Both the position numbers and the translations under genes were made by a program. From positions 32,859 to 96,858 of the forward strand of contig NZ_FWYD01000012.1 of NCBI RefSeq assembly GCF_900176485.1: a stretch of DNA of 64,000 nucleotides, in the 5' to 3' direction. A model generated the notes under the pieces. It did no database searches. It was given only the letters and a program-made list of their open reading frames with translations, and was not told the DNA's origin. The stretch is from Primorskyibacter flagellatus (GTDB lineage: Bacteria > Pseudomonadota > Alphaproteobacteria > Rhodobacterales > Rhodobacteraceae). Shown here one piece after another: positions 16,804 to 25,484 of the stretch. The stretch's first letter is position 1; every line of letters begins with the position of its first letter.

Positions 16804-17697
16804 ATGATCAGCACCCTGGTCAGGCGACGTGTCTTTGCGCTTGTCACGATGGGGATATTGGCGGTGTTTTTGTGGGCCGCAACTGTTGTCGTTAATGCGG
16901 CTGACAGTCGGGAAACAATGGTCCTGCGTTTTGCCGACGCCAGAAAAATAGCAGATCGCAGCAATAATTTCACCGAGGTTTCGGGGCTCAGTCTTGCCCG
17001 GGACGGCGGGTTCTGGGCGGTGAGCGACGACACCGCACGGCTTTTCAGCCTGGATGCGAAAGGAAACCTGCACATCCGGTCTTCGCTGGATGCAGAGAGC
17101 GGCATGGAGGGGGTGGCGCTCGATTTGGCGAGAGAGCGCATCCTTGCTGTGCGCGAAGATACCAGCGAGATTCTGGCAGTTTCAGACGATGGGCGTCTGA
17201 CGCGACACCCCGTTCTGGCGATGGATGGGGCAAGTGGCCTTGCGTCGCATTTTTCCCCTGAGGACGTCAATGACGGTCTCGAAGGCATCACCGTGAACCC
17301 AGATACCGGGGCGGTATTCATGGTCAAGGAGCGTGGGCCGAGGCTGTTGATCGAAATCGGGCCTGACCTAGATGAAGTACGGCGGATCGTGCATTTGACC
17401 GGTTCGACGGGGTTCACGTCCGATCAGGCGGACGACGATCATCTGGATGGGTCGGGACTGGCCTGGGACAGTCGGCGAGAAGGTCTGTGGATTACCAGCG
17501 ACACGGGAAAGACGATTTATTTCTTCGACTTCGACACCATGCAAGCCAGGGGCTGGGCGTTGATGTATGAGAACTCGGGAAAGCTGCGCCGGGTGCCGAA
17601 TGCGGAGGGCGTGGCGGTGAGCGTCGACGGTGAGACGATCTTCGTCGTAACAGACGATGACCGGAATTCTCGACTGCTGACATACGAAATCGACTGA
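16804..17697 (+). CDS. SdiA-regulated/YjiK-like beta-propeller protein
   Basis: The 297-residue protein has an N-terminal membrane anchor or signal ('VFALVTMGILAVFLWAATVVVNA') and then repeated propeller blades: 'FTEVSGLSLARDGGFWAVSDD', 'GMEGVALDLARERILAVRED', 'DGLEGITVNPDTGAVFMVKE', 'SGLAWDSRREGLWITSDTG' and 'NAEGVAVSVDGETIFVVTDD'. The 'EG(I/V)(A/T)' repeats are typical of SdiA-regulated (YjiK) and phytase-like esterase families. It lies 9 bases after the broken membrane-protein gene and was probably co-transcribed with it. It is predicted periplasmic; the substrate is unknown. Confidence 0.75.
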   Translation: MISTLVRRRVFALVTMGILAVFLWAATVVVNAADSRETMVLRFADARKIADRSNNFTEVSGLSLARDGGFWAVSDDTARLFSLDAKGNLHIRSSLDAESGMEGVALDLARERILAVREDTSEILAVSDDGRLTRHPVLAMDGASGLASHFSPEDVNDGLEGITVNPDTGAVFMVKERGPRLLIEIGPDLDEVRRIVHLTGSTGFTSDQADDDHLDGSGLAWDSRREGLWITSDTGKTIYFFDFDTMQARGWALMYENSGKLRRVPNAEGVAVSVDGETIFVVTDDDRNSRLLTYEID

Positions 17698-17774
17698 AGT
17701 TTCCAGGTCATTTGACCTGAGCCCCGACTTTCCACAATGCGTCCGCGCCCGGGCAGAAAATGTTATATGACCAG

Positions 17775-18004
17775 TTCGTCGTAGATCTCGGCCCTCTCCC
17801 GCGAAATCCAGAAAGGTCGGGGCGAAATCGACGTTGCATACGATGTCGTCGCTGACCGTGCTTGGCGCGGATAGCGGATAAGAAACGATTCTTCGTACAT
17901 GAACAGCTTGTCTAGCCAGTCGAGAAGGCACCCCACGCTTTCTTCGATGGACGCGATCAAGCGCAGATAGCGCTGGTACTTGAACCGCCCCGCTCCTCCT
18001 GACT
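17775..18004 (-). pseudogene. Sulfatase gene remnant
   Basis: Two frames on the minus strand together spell pieces of an arylsulfatase-type protein. One reads 'RYLRLIASIEESVGCLLDWLD' then 'KLFMYEESFLIRYP'; the next frame gives 'DDIVCNVDFAPTFLDFAG'. In intact sulfatases these blocks occur in this order, but with about 30 residues (including the 'SDQG' loop) between the first two. This copy therefore has an internal deletion and at least one frameshift. No N-terminal cysteine/serine active-site motif is present. Confidence 0.65.
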
Positions 18005-18262
18005 GGAAAGGATGAAAACCTCCGCGGTGTCCCTGTTGATCAGACGCAAACCCGAGACATCTTCGGGAAAGGGTATCCGACGGGTAGTCGAATGGTCCTT
18101 GACCCGCTCATCGACCTCGGCACCGCCTTCGAGCTAACTGGCCCGAGATCGGTAAAATTCATGTCGCCCTTGATCCGCATGGTGGCCAACGCCGTGCCCG
18201 GCGCGCTTGCCCAAAACAAAGACGACAAATATGAAAACCAGACCCGCAGACTCTCGTTATGA
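18005..18262 (+). pseudogene. C-terminal fragment of an unrecognised protein
   Basis: A plus-strand frame without a start reads '...GYPTGSRMVLDPLIDLGTAF', 'TGPRSVKFMSPLIRMVANAV' and 'QNKDDKYENQTRRLSL' before TGA at 18260-18262. The composition looks like real protein, but I do not recognise the family, and the frame cannot be extended upstream because it abuts the sulfatase remnant. The remaining bases to about 18400 hold a CGGGG/CCCCG inverted repeat (18274-18292) and no gene. Confidence 0.35.
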
Positions 18263-18452
18263 ATGAGGGAGCCTCGGGGGCAGGTCACCCCGAAAACAAG
18301 TTGGCAGTATCTAACAGGAAAATATGGTGACGGCGTTCTGCACCCTATGCTGTAGACTCCACCTCTGCGGCCCGCGCGGTGTGGGGATTACCTTATAAAA
18401 TAGCAGTGTTATAAAGAACGTTACGCATACGTCGTCGAAGTGGAATTTTGCT

Positions 18453-21083
18453 CTGAATAACGTTCATCCCCCACTGCTTAGATCGTATCACTCTTGGATC
18501 GCCAATGAAACACTCGAAGATTACTCGCTTCGATATGCGGCGCGTTCCTTCCGAAAATGGTCACCCTCTGTCATAGCCAACACCGCCCTTGGCGGAATTT
18601 CATTTCTAGCGCTTGAAGCCATCGGTGGCGCGATTACGCTGAGCTATGGTTTTGCGAACGCGTTTCCTGCCATCTTACTGGCGATTGTGTTCATTTTCAT
18701 CTCCAGCTTTCCGATTGCCTATTATTCCAGTCGTTACAATATCGACATGGACCTGCTGACCAGAGGCGCAGGGTTCGGGTATGTCGGCTCGACAATTACC
18801 TCGCTTGTCTACGCCACTTTCACCTTCATCTTCTTTGCGCTCGAAGGCGCGATCATGGCTCAGGCCCTGCTGCTTCTCGCAGGTATTCCGCTCGTTCTTG
18901 GCTATCTTATCTCGTCGATCGTCATCATCCCGATCACTTTCATGGGTGTTACGATGATCAACCGCGTTCAGTTGATCAGCCAACCAATATGGGTTGCGAT
19001 GCAGTTGCTGCCGTTTGCCTATATTCTCTACGAGGATCCGGAAACCATTCAGCGTTGGACCGGATTTGTGGGGGCGCAGGCCGGCGGAGATCACTTCAAT
19101 CTGTTGTCGTTCGGTAGTGCGTTGGGGATCTTGTTCGCCCTTTCCATCCAGATCGGTGAACAGGTGGACTACCTTCGATTCCTGCCCGACAAGAACGAAA
19201 AGAACCGGGTCAGTTGGTGGATGGCGGTAATCTTTGCAGGCCCTGGCTGGATTCTGGTCGGCGGGCTGAAGATTCTGTTCGGCAGTTTTCTTGCGGTGTT
19301 GGTCATTTCGGTGGGGCTGCCCAGGACAACCGCACTGGAGCCCGTCCACATGTACCTTCAGGCTTATGAATATGTCAGCGCTGATCCGGGGATCGTGCTT
19401 GTGGCGGCAACGGTCTTTGTCATCATTTCGCAAATCAAGATCAATGTCACCAATGCCTATGCTGGGTCACTGGCTTGGTCCAACTTTTTTTCGCGGGTGA
19501 CATTGTACCATCCAGGACGCGTTGTCTGGCTATTGTTCAATATTATGATTTCGCTCTTGCTGATGATGTTGGGGGTTTTTGACACACTCGACGTGGTGTT
19601 GGCGATCTACTCGGTCATCGCGGCAGCATGGGTAGGGGCGATATTTGCCGATCTGGCGATTTTGAAACCGCTGGGGGTCAGCCCCTCGTTCACCGAATTC
19701 AAACGAGCGTATTTGCCCGATTTCAACCCGGTCGGATGTGGCGCGATGGCATTGGCTTCGTTGGTCTCTTTTGTCGTTTTCGCGGGTTTTTTTGGTGAGC
19801 TGGCTCAGGCCTATGCCGCACCTTTGGCGTTTGTTATTGCGTTGGTCACGGCAGTCGTGATCGGCATCGCAACACGCGGACGTTACTATATTGCGCGCCC
19901 GTCCGTAACGTTGCCCGGACATGAGCAGGCAACCATCCAATGCGAATTATGCGGGTTCGCGTATGAACGCCCTGACATGGCGCATTGTCCGTTTTATCAA
20001 CGCCCGATCTGTTCGCTGTGTTGCAGCCTGGAATCCCACTGTCACGATATTTGCAAAGCACCCCAAGCCGCAGGGGATACGGGTTCTCGGCTTCGATTCG
20101 GTAGGTTGAGAAACAAGATTGCCCCCAATACGGTCAAACGACTGGTCAAGGCCGCAGGCGTTTTTCTTGCCCTGACGGTGGTGGTCGCAGCCGCGATTTT
20201 GATCACCTATCGCCTGATCGAGCCGCATCCTGAAACCACACCCCTGAACAGTGGTTTTATCCTGATTGGTGTCTTCTTGGCCTTGCTGCCTCTGCTGGCG
20301 GTCGGGACTTGGTGGATCGTGCTCTCGCACGAAAGCCGCGAACTGGCAGAACGAGACTTGTTGACCTCTATGGAGAAACTCGCGAAGGCGCAAAAAGATC
20401 TGGCCGCAAATGAACGGCTGGCCGCCATCGGGGAGGTGACAGCGACTGTCAGTCACGAATTGAGAAATCCATTGGGGACTTTGGTTAACTCCGCCGATGT
20501 GCTGCGCCGCTCGGTGACCGGGAAAGAGACCGAAACTCTGACTGAATTGGACCGATTGCAACGCAATGCCTGGCGATGCGTCAAAATCATAGATGACCTG
20601 CTGGACTTCTCGCGCAATTATTCCTTCCATGCGGCGGAAATCGAACTGGATGGTTGGGTAACGCGGACACTGGGGGACATAGACCCTGCCATGCGCGAGC
20701 GGCTTGTCCTTGACCTCCGGTCGGAGGGCACAATTCTTGCAGACAGCGAGCGGTTGAGACAGGCTTTCGTGAATATCCTGAATAACGCGTTACAAGCCAC
20801 TGACCTGGGCAGGGAGGATGCTTCGATCACTGTCTCAACGTACGTTGATGATGGCGAGGTTGTTCTGGACGTGACTGATAAAGGAGTGGGGATGACAGAC
20901 GACATCCAGCTGCGGATATTCGAGCCACTATTCAGTACCAAGGCTTTCGGCGTCGGACTGGGTATGCCCCTGGTCAGACGCATCGTCGAGCATATGGATG
21001 GAAAGGTGAGCGTCGTCAGCAAACTTGGTGTCGGAACCACGATACGGTGTCGTCTGCCGCTGGTAGGGACACTTAAAAAATGA
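18453..21083 (+). CDS. NCS1 permease-like sensor histidine kinase
   Basis: The N-terminal half is a purine/cytosine permease-type (NCS1) membrane domain: 'YSLRYAARSFRKWSPSVIANTALGG', 'RYNIDMDLLTRGAGFGYVGST' and about 12 helices. A cysteine cluster follows (CELC, MAHCPFY, ICSLCCS, CHDIC), then two more helices. The C-terminal half is a classical kinase with H-box 'VSHELRNPLGTL', N-box 'NILNNALQATD' and G-boxes ('DKGVGMTDD', 'GLGMPLVRRIV'). The frame is open from 18399 with no ATG, GTG or TTG before GTG 18687, which would remove the conserved first helices. CTG 18453 is given as a provisional start. It overlaps the next kinase gene by 4 bases. It probably senses a nitrogenous ligand through the permease domain (inferred). 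Confidence 0.85.
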   Translation: MNNVHPPLLRSYHSWIANETLEDYSLRYAARSFRKWSPSVIANTALGGISFLALEAIGGAITLSYGFANAFPAILLAIVFIFISSFPIAYYSSRYNIDMDLLTRGAGFGYVGSTITSLVYATFTFIFFALEGAIMAQALLLLAGIPLVLGYLISSIVIIPITFMGVTMINRVQLISQPIWVAMQLLPFAYILYEDPETIQRWTGFVGAQAGGDHFNLLSFGSALGILFALSIQIGEQVDYLRFLPDKNEKNRVSWWMAVIFAGPGWILVGGLKILFGSFLAVLVISVGLPRTTALEPVHMYLQAYEYVSADPGIVLVAATVFVIISQIKINVTNAYAGSLAWSNFFSRVTLYHPGRVVWLLFNIMISLLLMMLGVFDTLDVVLAIYSVIAAAWVGAIFADLAILKPLGVSPSFTEFKRAYLPDFNPVGCGAMALASLVSFVVFAGFFGELAQAYAAPLAFVIALVTAVVIGIATRGRYYIARPSVTLPGHEQATIQCELCGFAYERPDMAHCPFYQRPICSLCCSLESHCHDICKAPQAAGDTGSRLRFGRLRNKIAPNTVKRLVKAAGVFLALTVVVAAAILITYRLIEPHPETTPLNSGFILIGVFLALLPLLAVGTWWIVLSHESRELAERDLLTSMEKLAKAQKDLAANERLAAIGEVTATVSHELRNPLGTLVNSADVLRRSVTGKETETLTELDRLQRNAWRCVKIIDDLLDFSRNYSFHAAEIELDGWVTRTLGDIDPAMRERLVLDLRSEGTILADSERLRQAFVNILNNALQATDLGREDASITVSTYVDDGEVVLDVTDKGVGMTDDIQLRIFEPLFSTKAFGVGLGMPLVRRIVEHMDGKVSVVSKLGVGTTIRCRLPLVGTLKK

Positions 21084-22243
21084 CGGCAGGTCCGCGCCGG
21101 ATCGTGCTGATCGTCGATGACGACATCGATTTCTCGGAAAGCCTTGGTAGATTGTTGGCGCTAGAGAATTATAGCGTTCTACGCGCCGACAGTATGGCCT
21201 CCGCTAAGAAGATCGTCCAGCAACACCCCGTAGCTGTCGCTCTTGTCGATATTCGTCTTGGCTCGGGCAATGACGGGTTGGATGTGGTCCGCGAACTGCG
21301 CCGGATCAATCCCGACCTGATGTGCCTGATGATCACGGCTTTCGTTTCGGTAGAAACTGCGGTTCAGGCTTTGCAGGCCGGAGCTTACGATTATCTTTCC
21401 AAACCGTTTCACAGCGAAGACATGCTGTCCACATTGGACCGGTGTGTTGAACGGATTCAACTTCTGGACGCGCAAAAGCTGAACGACGTAAGACTGCGCC
21501 AAAAGCAGCAAATGGAAGCACTCGGTCAATTGGCAAGTGGCATAGCCCATGATTTCAACAACATTCTTGCAGTCCTTCTGAGCAATCTGAGATTGCTGGA
21601 AGAGCGGATTGGCACGGCGCAGCCGGCAGTCACGGAACTGGTTACCGAAGCAATCGGTGCGACGCATACCGGTAGTGAACTGACATCCAGACTATTGAAT
21701 TTCGGATCGCGACCGGAAGACGAAGATCAGGTGGTTGATCTCGCAGCGATGTTGCCTGACTTCGCAATGATGCTGCGTAGAACTTTGGGTAAAGAATGGA
21801 GCGTCCGTCTTGACTTGCCGGATCAACTCTACATGCTCGTTTTTTCGCGCGGGCTGTTGGAAACTAGCTTGCTGAACCTTGCACTGAACGCCCGAGACGC
21901 CATGGCTACTGGGGGGACGATCACGATCAAGGCACGAAACCATCATGTCGGCCCGGTGTCTGCGACCGAACAAACGCGACCGATTATCGGTGAATTTGTT
22001 GCAATTTCGGTGATAGATACAGGCACAGGCATGTCAGACCATGTGCGGACTCGGGCGTTTGACCCGCTTTTCACGACAAAGAAGCGCGGTGATGGTAACG
22101 GCCTTGGATTGACGATGGTGGACAACTTTGTGCGGACCCATGGTGGCTGGATGGAAATTGACAGTACACTGGGACAGGGTACGACAATGACGCTCCTGCT
22201 GCCTGGCAGATTTCAGATCGGCCCTGACGGGGCAAACATATAA
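21080..22243 (+). CDS. Receiver-histidine kinase protein (REC-HisKA-HATPase)
   Basis: This 387-residue protein has an N-terminal receiver domain ('IVLIVDDDIDFSESLGRLL', phosphoacceptor Asp in 'VALVDIRLGSGNDG', Lys in 'YDYLSKPF'). A short linker, an H-box of the HDFNN type ('IAHDFNNILAVLLSNL', near residue 155) and an ATPase domain ('LNLALNARDAMATGGTITI', 'GNGLGLTMVDNFV') follow. It has no DNA-binding output, so it is probably an intermediate phosphorelay or phosphatase partner of the permease-like kinase, whose gene it overlaps by 4 bases. Its 3' end overlaps the convergent OmpR-type regulator gene by 31 bases. Confidence 0.88.
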   Translation: MTAGPRRIVLIVDDDIDFSESLGRLLALENYSVLRADSMASAKKIVQQHPVAVALVDIRLGSGNDGLDVVRELRRINPDLMCLMITAFVSVETAVQALQAGAYDYLSKPFHSEDMLSTLDRCVERIQLLDAQKLNDVRLRQKQQMEALGQLASGIAHDFNNILAVLLSNLRLLEERIGTAQPAVTELVTEAIGATHTGSELTSRLLNFGSRPEDEDQVVDLAAMLPDFAMMLRRTLGKEWSVRLDLPDQLYMLVFSRGLLETSLLNLALNARDAMATGGTITIKARNHHVGPVSATEQTRPIIGEFVAISVIDTGTGMSDHVRTRAFDPLFTTKKRGDGNGLGLTMVDNFVRTHGGWMEIDSTLGQGTTMTLLLPGRFQIGPDGANI

Positions 22244-22965
22244 CCAATACCACGCACGGTTTTGATAAGTTGCGCGTCGTCGGCGGTGTCGCCCAGTTTG
22301 CGGCGGATCTTGCCAATCAAAACGTCAATGCTGCGGTCATAGGGTGACCAGGAACGGTTTGCGACGATGTCCAGTATCTGTTCACGGGTCAGAACCCGCC
22401 CCCGCCGTTGTGCAAGCGCACGCAGAACGTCGAATTCGCGGCTGGTCAGCCGTATCCGTTCACCAGTCGCTGCCAGCAGATCATACCGTTCAAGATCCAG
22501 TTTCCAGCCGGCAAAGCTGAGCATCTCCATATGTTGTTCAGGGTTGGAAGCGTGCTCCATCTGTCTTGAATATCGCCGCATCACGGTACGCATCCTCGCC
22601 AGCAACTCGCGCGGCTCGAATGGCTTGGTGACATAATCATCTGCTCCTAATTCCAGACAGACGACCTTGTCGATTGTTGTGTCTTTGCCCGACAGAATAA
22701 TCAGCGGGTAGTCATATTGGCCCCGCAGCCGTCTTGCCAGAGTCACGCCGTCTTCCCCCTCCGGGAATCCCAAGTCGAGCAGGATCAGATTGAAAGCATC
22801 ATCTGCCAGTGCGCGCCGCATCTTGCGCCCTTCATGGGCCGTCTTCACGACAAACCCTTCCTCACCCAAAAACCGTTTGAGAAAGGTACAGATACCGCGG
22901 TCATCATCGACGACCAAAACCTTGTTTGGTTTGTATCCGTTTGCCATGAGCCAAGGGTATGCCAA
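22213..22965 (-). CDS. OmpR-family response regulator (receiver + winged helix)
   Basis: The 250-residue regulator has a receiver domain ('KVLVVDDDRGICTFLKRFL', acceptor Asp in 'LILLDLGFPEGEDG', Lys in 'DDYVTKPFEPREL') and a C-terminal OmpR/PhoB winged helix ('RLTSREFDVLRALAQRRGRVLTREQIL', 'SIDVLIGKIRRKLGD'). It is convergent with the two kinase genes and divergent from the formamidase operon, and so is well placed to be their output. The in-frame start used (MAYPWLMANGYKPNK) could shift to MANGYKPNK at 22947. A TTACAA direct repeat with 10-bp period lies in the intergenic region. Confidence 0.9.
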   Translation of the reverse strand: MAYPWLMANGYKPNKVLVVDDDRGICTFLKRFLGEEGFVVKTAHEGRKMRRALADDAFNLILLDLGFPEGEDGVTLARRLRGQYDYPLIILSGKDTTIDKVVCLELGADDYVTKPFEPRELLARMRTVMRRYSRQMEHASNPEQHMEMLSFAGWKLDLERYDLLAATGERIRLTSREFDVLRALAQRRGRVLTREQILDIVANRSWSPYDRSIDVLIGKIRRKLGDTADDAQLIKTVRGIGYMFAPSGPI

Positions 22966-23143
22966 TTCTTTCCGCCAAGTCGACTACGAAGACAGCGCGG
23001 GGACTTTCAAATTGTCATTACAACTGGTCTCGCGTGATCTTCTGCAACAGACGATCACAATATTCGAGTATTAAGCCACTGAAAGTTATTAAAAATATGG
23101 TCGGGCAAGGCTTTGTCGCTTTGCAAGCGCACAGCGCCTTCGG

Positions 23144-23159
23144 TTACAAAAGTTTACAA
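23144..23159 (+). promoter_or_regulatory. Candidate OmpR-type regulator binding repeat upstream of fmdA
   Basis: The hexamer TTACAA occurs at 23144-23149 and 23154-23159, exactly 10 bases apart, in GTTACAAAAGTTTACAA. One-turn direct repeats are the usual target form for OmpR/PhoB-type regulators. The site is about 140 bases upstream of the formamidase start and 180 bases upstream of the regulator's own start. The rest of the 331-base gap 22966-23296 shows no gene. Confidence 0.45.
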
Positions 23160-23296
23160 TACTGCGCACGTCGGACACAGTGCAATTACGCGACGTTGTT
23201 AAGAACTTTCCCATCCGTGCAACCTTTTGAACTTGCGCCGGATCCGCAACCGCGGGGTGCGATTTTGTCATCCCGTAGCACTCAGGGAGAAACAAC

Positions 23297-24523
23297 ATGC
23301 CAAGAACAGTATTTGAAGTTGACCTCAACAAGGCGCCGGAAGATCACGATATCAAGACCCACAATCGTTGGCATCCAGATATACCGTTCGTAGAGATGTT
23401 GAAGCCCAATGAAACTGTGCGTGTTGAATGCCATGACTGGACCGGCGGGCAAATCGGCAACAATGACAGCGCCAACGATATCCGCGACGTTGACCTGACC
23501 CGAGTCCATTATCTGAGTGGTCCGTTCGGGGTTGAAGGCGCGGAGCCAGGTGATCTGCTGGTTGTAAATATTCTGGACCTGGGGGCAAAACCGGATTCTG
23601 AGTGGGGCTTCAACGGGTTGTTTGCCAAGGAAAACGGCGGCGGCTTTCTGACCGAACATTATCCCAACGCAAGCAAATCCTGTTGGGATTTTCAAGGCAT
23701 CTACACCACTTCGCGGCACATTCCCGGCGTTCGTTACCCCGGCATCATCCATCCGGGACTGATCGGTTGTCTGCCTGATCGCAAGTTGCTGGACGAAGCC
23801 AATAGGCGCGAAACCGAACTGGTATCGACCGACCCCGATCGGGTTCCACCGTTGGCCGCGCTACCCTATTCGGACACTGCGCTCATGGGACAGATGAAAG
23901 GTGACGCTTCCAGTACCGCTGCCGCCGAGGCATGGCGCACTGTTCCGCCACGCGAGCACGGCGGAAACTGTGACATCAAGAACCTGTCGCGTGGATCGAA
24001 AGTCTATTTCCCCGTGTACGTCAAAGGTGCCGGGCTTTCGATGGGTGACATTCACTTTTCACAGGGGGACGGTGAAATCACCTTCTGCGGCGCAATCGAG
24101 ATGGCCGGATGGATCGATATCAGCGTCGACGTGATCAAAGGAGGTATGGCCAAATACAATGTCATCAACCCGATCTTCAAACCCAGCCCAATTGATCCGC
24201 ATTTTGACGACTACCTGATCTTCGAAGGGATTTCGGTCGATGAGCATACCGGCGAGCAGTACTATCTTGATGCTCATGTCGCCTATCGTCGTGCCTGCCT
24301 TAACGCTATAGAATATCTGAAGAAATTCGGATATTCGGGTGAGCAAGCCTACATGATACTGGGTACGGCCCCGGTAGAGGGCCGCATCGCCGGGATCGTC
24401 GACATTCCAAACGTCTGTGCCACACTCGCAATTCCGACTGCGATATTTGATTTCGACATCAACCCCAATTCAACCGGACCGACAAAACAGGTTTCCGGGG
24501 CCGACGTGGCCAAGACCAGCTAG
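23297..24523 (+). CDS. fmdA: Formamidase/acetamidase (FmdA family)
   Basis: The 408-residue protein matches the FmdA/AmdA acetamidase-formamidase family in length and motifs: 'SGPFGVEGAEPGDLLVVNIL' near residue 75, 'HPGLIGCLPD', 'KVYFPVYVKGAGLSMGDIHFSQGDGE' and the C-terminal 'SAAPVEG'-like 'MILGTAPVEGRIAGIVDIPNVCATL'. It hydrolyses formamide or short amides to ammonium and the acid in the cytoplasm. The ATG at 23297 has an AGGGAGAA site. It is followed by an amide channel and an FmdB zinc ribbon in the same direction, a recognised amide-utilisation layout. Confidence 0.95.
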   Translation: MPRTVFEVDLNKAPEDHDIKTHNRWHPDIPFVEMLKPNETVRVECHDWTGGQIGNNDSANDIRDVDLTRVHYLSGPFGVEGAEPGDLLVVNILDLGAKPDSEWGFNGLFAKENGGGFLTEHYPNASKSCWDFQGIYTTSRHIPGVRYPGIIHPGLIGCLPDRKLLDEANRRETELVSTDPDRVPPLAALPYSDTALMGQMKGDASSTAAAEAWRTVPPREHGGNCDIKNLSRGSKVYFPVYVKGAGLSMGDIHFSQGDGEITFCGAIEMAGWIDISVDVIKGGMAKYNVINPIFKPSPIDPHFDDYLIFEGISVDEHTGEQYYLDAHVAYRRACLNAIEYLKKFGYSGEQAYMILGTAPVEGRIAGIVDIPNVCATLAIPTAIFDFDINPNSTGPTKQVSGADVAKTS

Positions 24524-24547
24524 CACGCTCAATCCCTAAAAAAACAC

Positions 24548-24572
24548 GCGGCCGGGTCAGAGGCTCGGCCGC
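24548..24572 (+). terminator. Intercistronic hairpin between fmdA and the amide channel gene
   Basis: The inverted repeat GCGGCCG (24548-24554) / CGGCCGC (24566-24572) is extended by two further pairs around a 7-base loop. No U-run follows. It is probably a partial terminator or mRNA-stabilising hairpin within the operon. Confidence 0.5.
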
Positions 24573-24598
24573 TTAACCGAAAAAGGGAGGAATGGGGA

Positions 24599-25108
24599 AT
24601 GCTTGGATTCCTATTGCTGTATGTAGGGGTTGTTCTGGTTCTGAACAGTCTTTGGCTGGCAGGTAAGATCGAGGATCGTGAAATTGTTGTTATCAACGTG
24701 GTATCAGGCACCGCAGCGCTTCTGGTCGCGCTTGTCTTGGTGTTCGGCAGCGATGCCGATGCTGGATCAATCCGCGCCGGATCGCTCACGTTGCTGTTCG
24801 CGACGACTTATTTCTGGGTGGCTTACAACCGGCTTGTTGCCGTGGACGGGCGGGGGTTGGGCTGGTTTAGCCTGTTTGTTTCGATCACGATCGTGCCTGC
24901 CTCGCTTAAGGCACTGACGACGGCGCAAACTACGCTGGATATATGGATGGGAGTGAACTGGGCACTGTGGGCCGTTCTCTGGTTCATGTATTTTCTGTTG
25001 CTTGCCATGAAGCGCCCTATCCTGAAAGCGACCGCCGCCATGACACTGCTTACGGGCATCGTGAGCGGCTGGATCCCGGGCTTTCTGATCCTGGACGGAC
25101 TGCTGTGA
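24599..25108 (+). CDS. AmiS/UreI family amide or urea channel
   Basis: The 169-residue protein has six predicted membrane helices ('GFLLLYVGVVLVLNSLWLAG', 'VVSGTAALLVALVLVFG', 'TLLFATTYFWVAYNRL', 'FSLFVSITIVPASLKAL', 'GVNWALWAVLWFMYFLLLAM', 'AAMTLLTGIVSGWIPGFLIL'). This is the size and topology of AmiS/UreI. It should let formamide, short amides or urea cross the membrane for the FmdA enzyme encoded upstream. A GGGAGG site precedes the start by about 9 bases. Confidence 0.88.
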   Translation: MLGFLLLYVGVVLVLNSLWLAGKIEDREIVVINVVSGTAALLVALVLVFGSDADAGSIRAGSLTLLFATTYFWVAYNRLVAVDGRGLGWFSLFVSITIVPASLKALTTAQTTLDIWMGVNWALWAVLWFMYFLLLAMKRPILKATAAMTLLTGIVSGWIPGFLILDGLL

Positions 25109-25166
25109 CGCCTGCACGTCACTTTTTACAACACGAAACCACCTCCAGTCAGAAGTGAGGAAAAAG

Positions 25167-25469
25167 ATGCCGATCTATACGTATACTTGCACCGATTGTG
25201 GATCATTTGACACTTGGAGTACGATTGTCGATGCCTCAAATAAGATAAGCTGTCCTGTCTGTTCCAGTCCGAGCCCCCGACAGGTGGCGTTGCCTGGACT
25301 AAACCTAATGAACTCGACACTGCGCGGGTACATGTCGCGTTCGGAAAAAAGCGGGAGCGAGCCGCGGGTCGTCAACAAGAAGCACCTGGCGGGATGCGGG
25401 TGCCCGATGTGCAAGATCGGAAAGCCCAAAGAAAGACCGACGAGATACAAGTGGATGATTGGCCACTGA
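25167..25469 (+). CDS. fmdB: FmdB-family zinc ribbon protein
   Basis: The 100-residue protein begins MPIYTYTCTDCGSF and has an N-terminal zinc ribbon of two CxxC pairs (CTDC and CPVC), the FmdB signature. It has a C-terminal extension with another cysteine group ('HLAGCGCPMCKIGKP'). FmdB proteins accompany formamidases and are proposed regulators. The ATG at 25167 is preferred over an upstream GTG because GAGG lies 6 bases before it. Its stop codon lies inside a hairpin (25461-25480), and transposase debris starts right after. Confidence 0.88.
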   Translation: MPIYTYTCTDCGSFDTWSTIVDASNKISCPVCSSPSPRQVALPGLNLMNSTLRGYMSRSEKSGSEPRVVNKKHLAGCGCPMCKIGKPKERPTRYKWMIGH

Positions 25470-25480
25470 ACAGAGTGGCC
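25461..25480 (+). terminator. Hairpin spanning the fmdB stop codon
   Basis: GGCCACT (25461-25467) and AGTGGCC (25474-25480) form a 7-bp stem with a 6-base loop that contains part of the TGA stop codon. No U-run follows. It may end the fmd operon, or it may be a trace of the IS6 insertion whose fragment begins at once downstream. Confidence 0.4.
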
Positions 25481-25484
25481 TGCG

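Noticed and set aside
23090..23130. Possible sigma54 promoter upstream of fmdA (GG...TTGCA)
   Set aside because: The GG and GC elements are 12 rather than 10 bases apart, so the spacing rule is broken.
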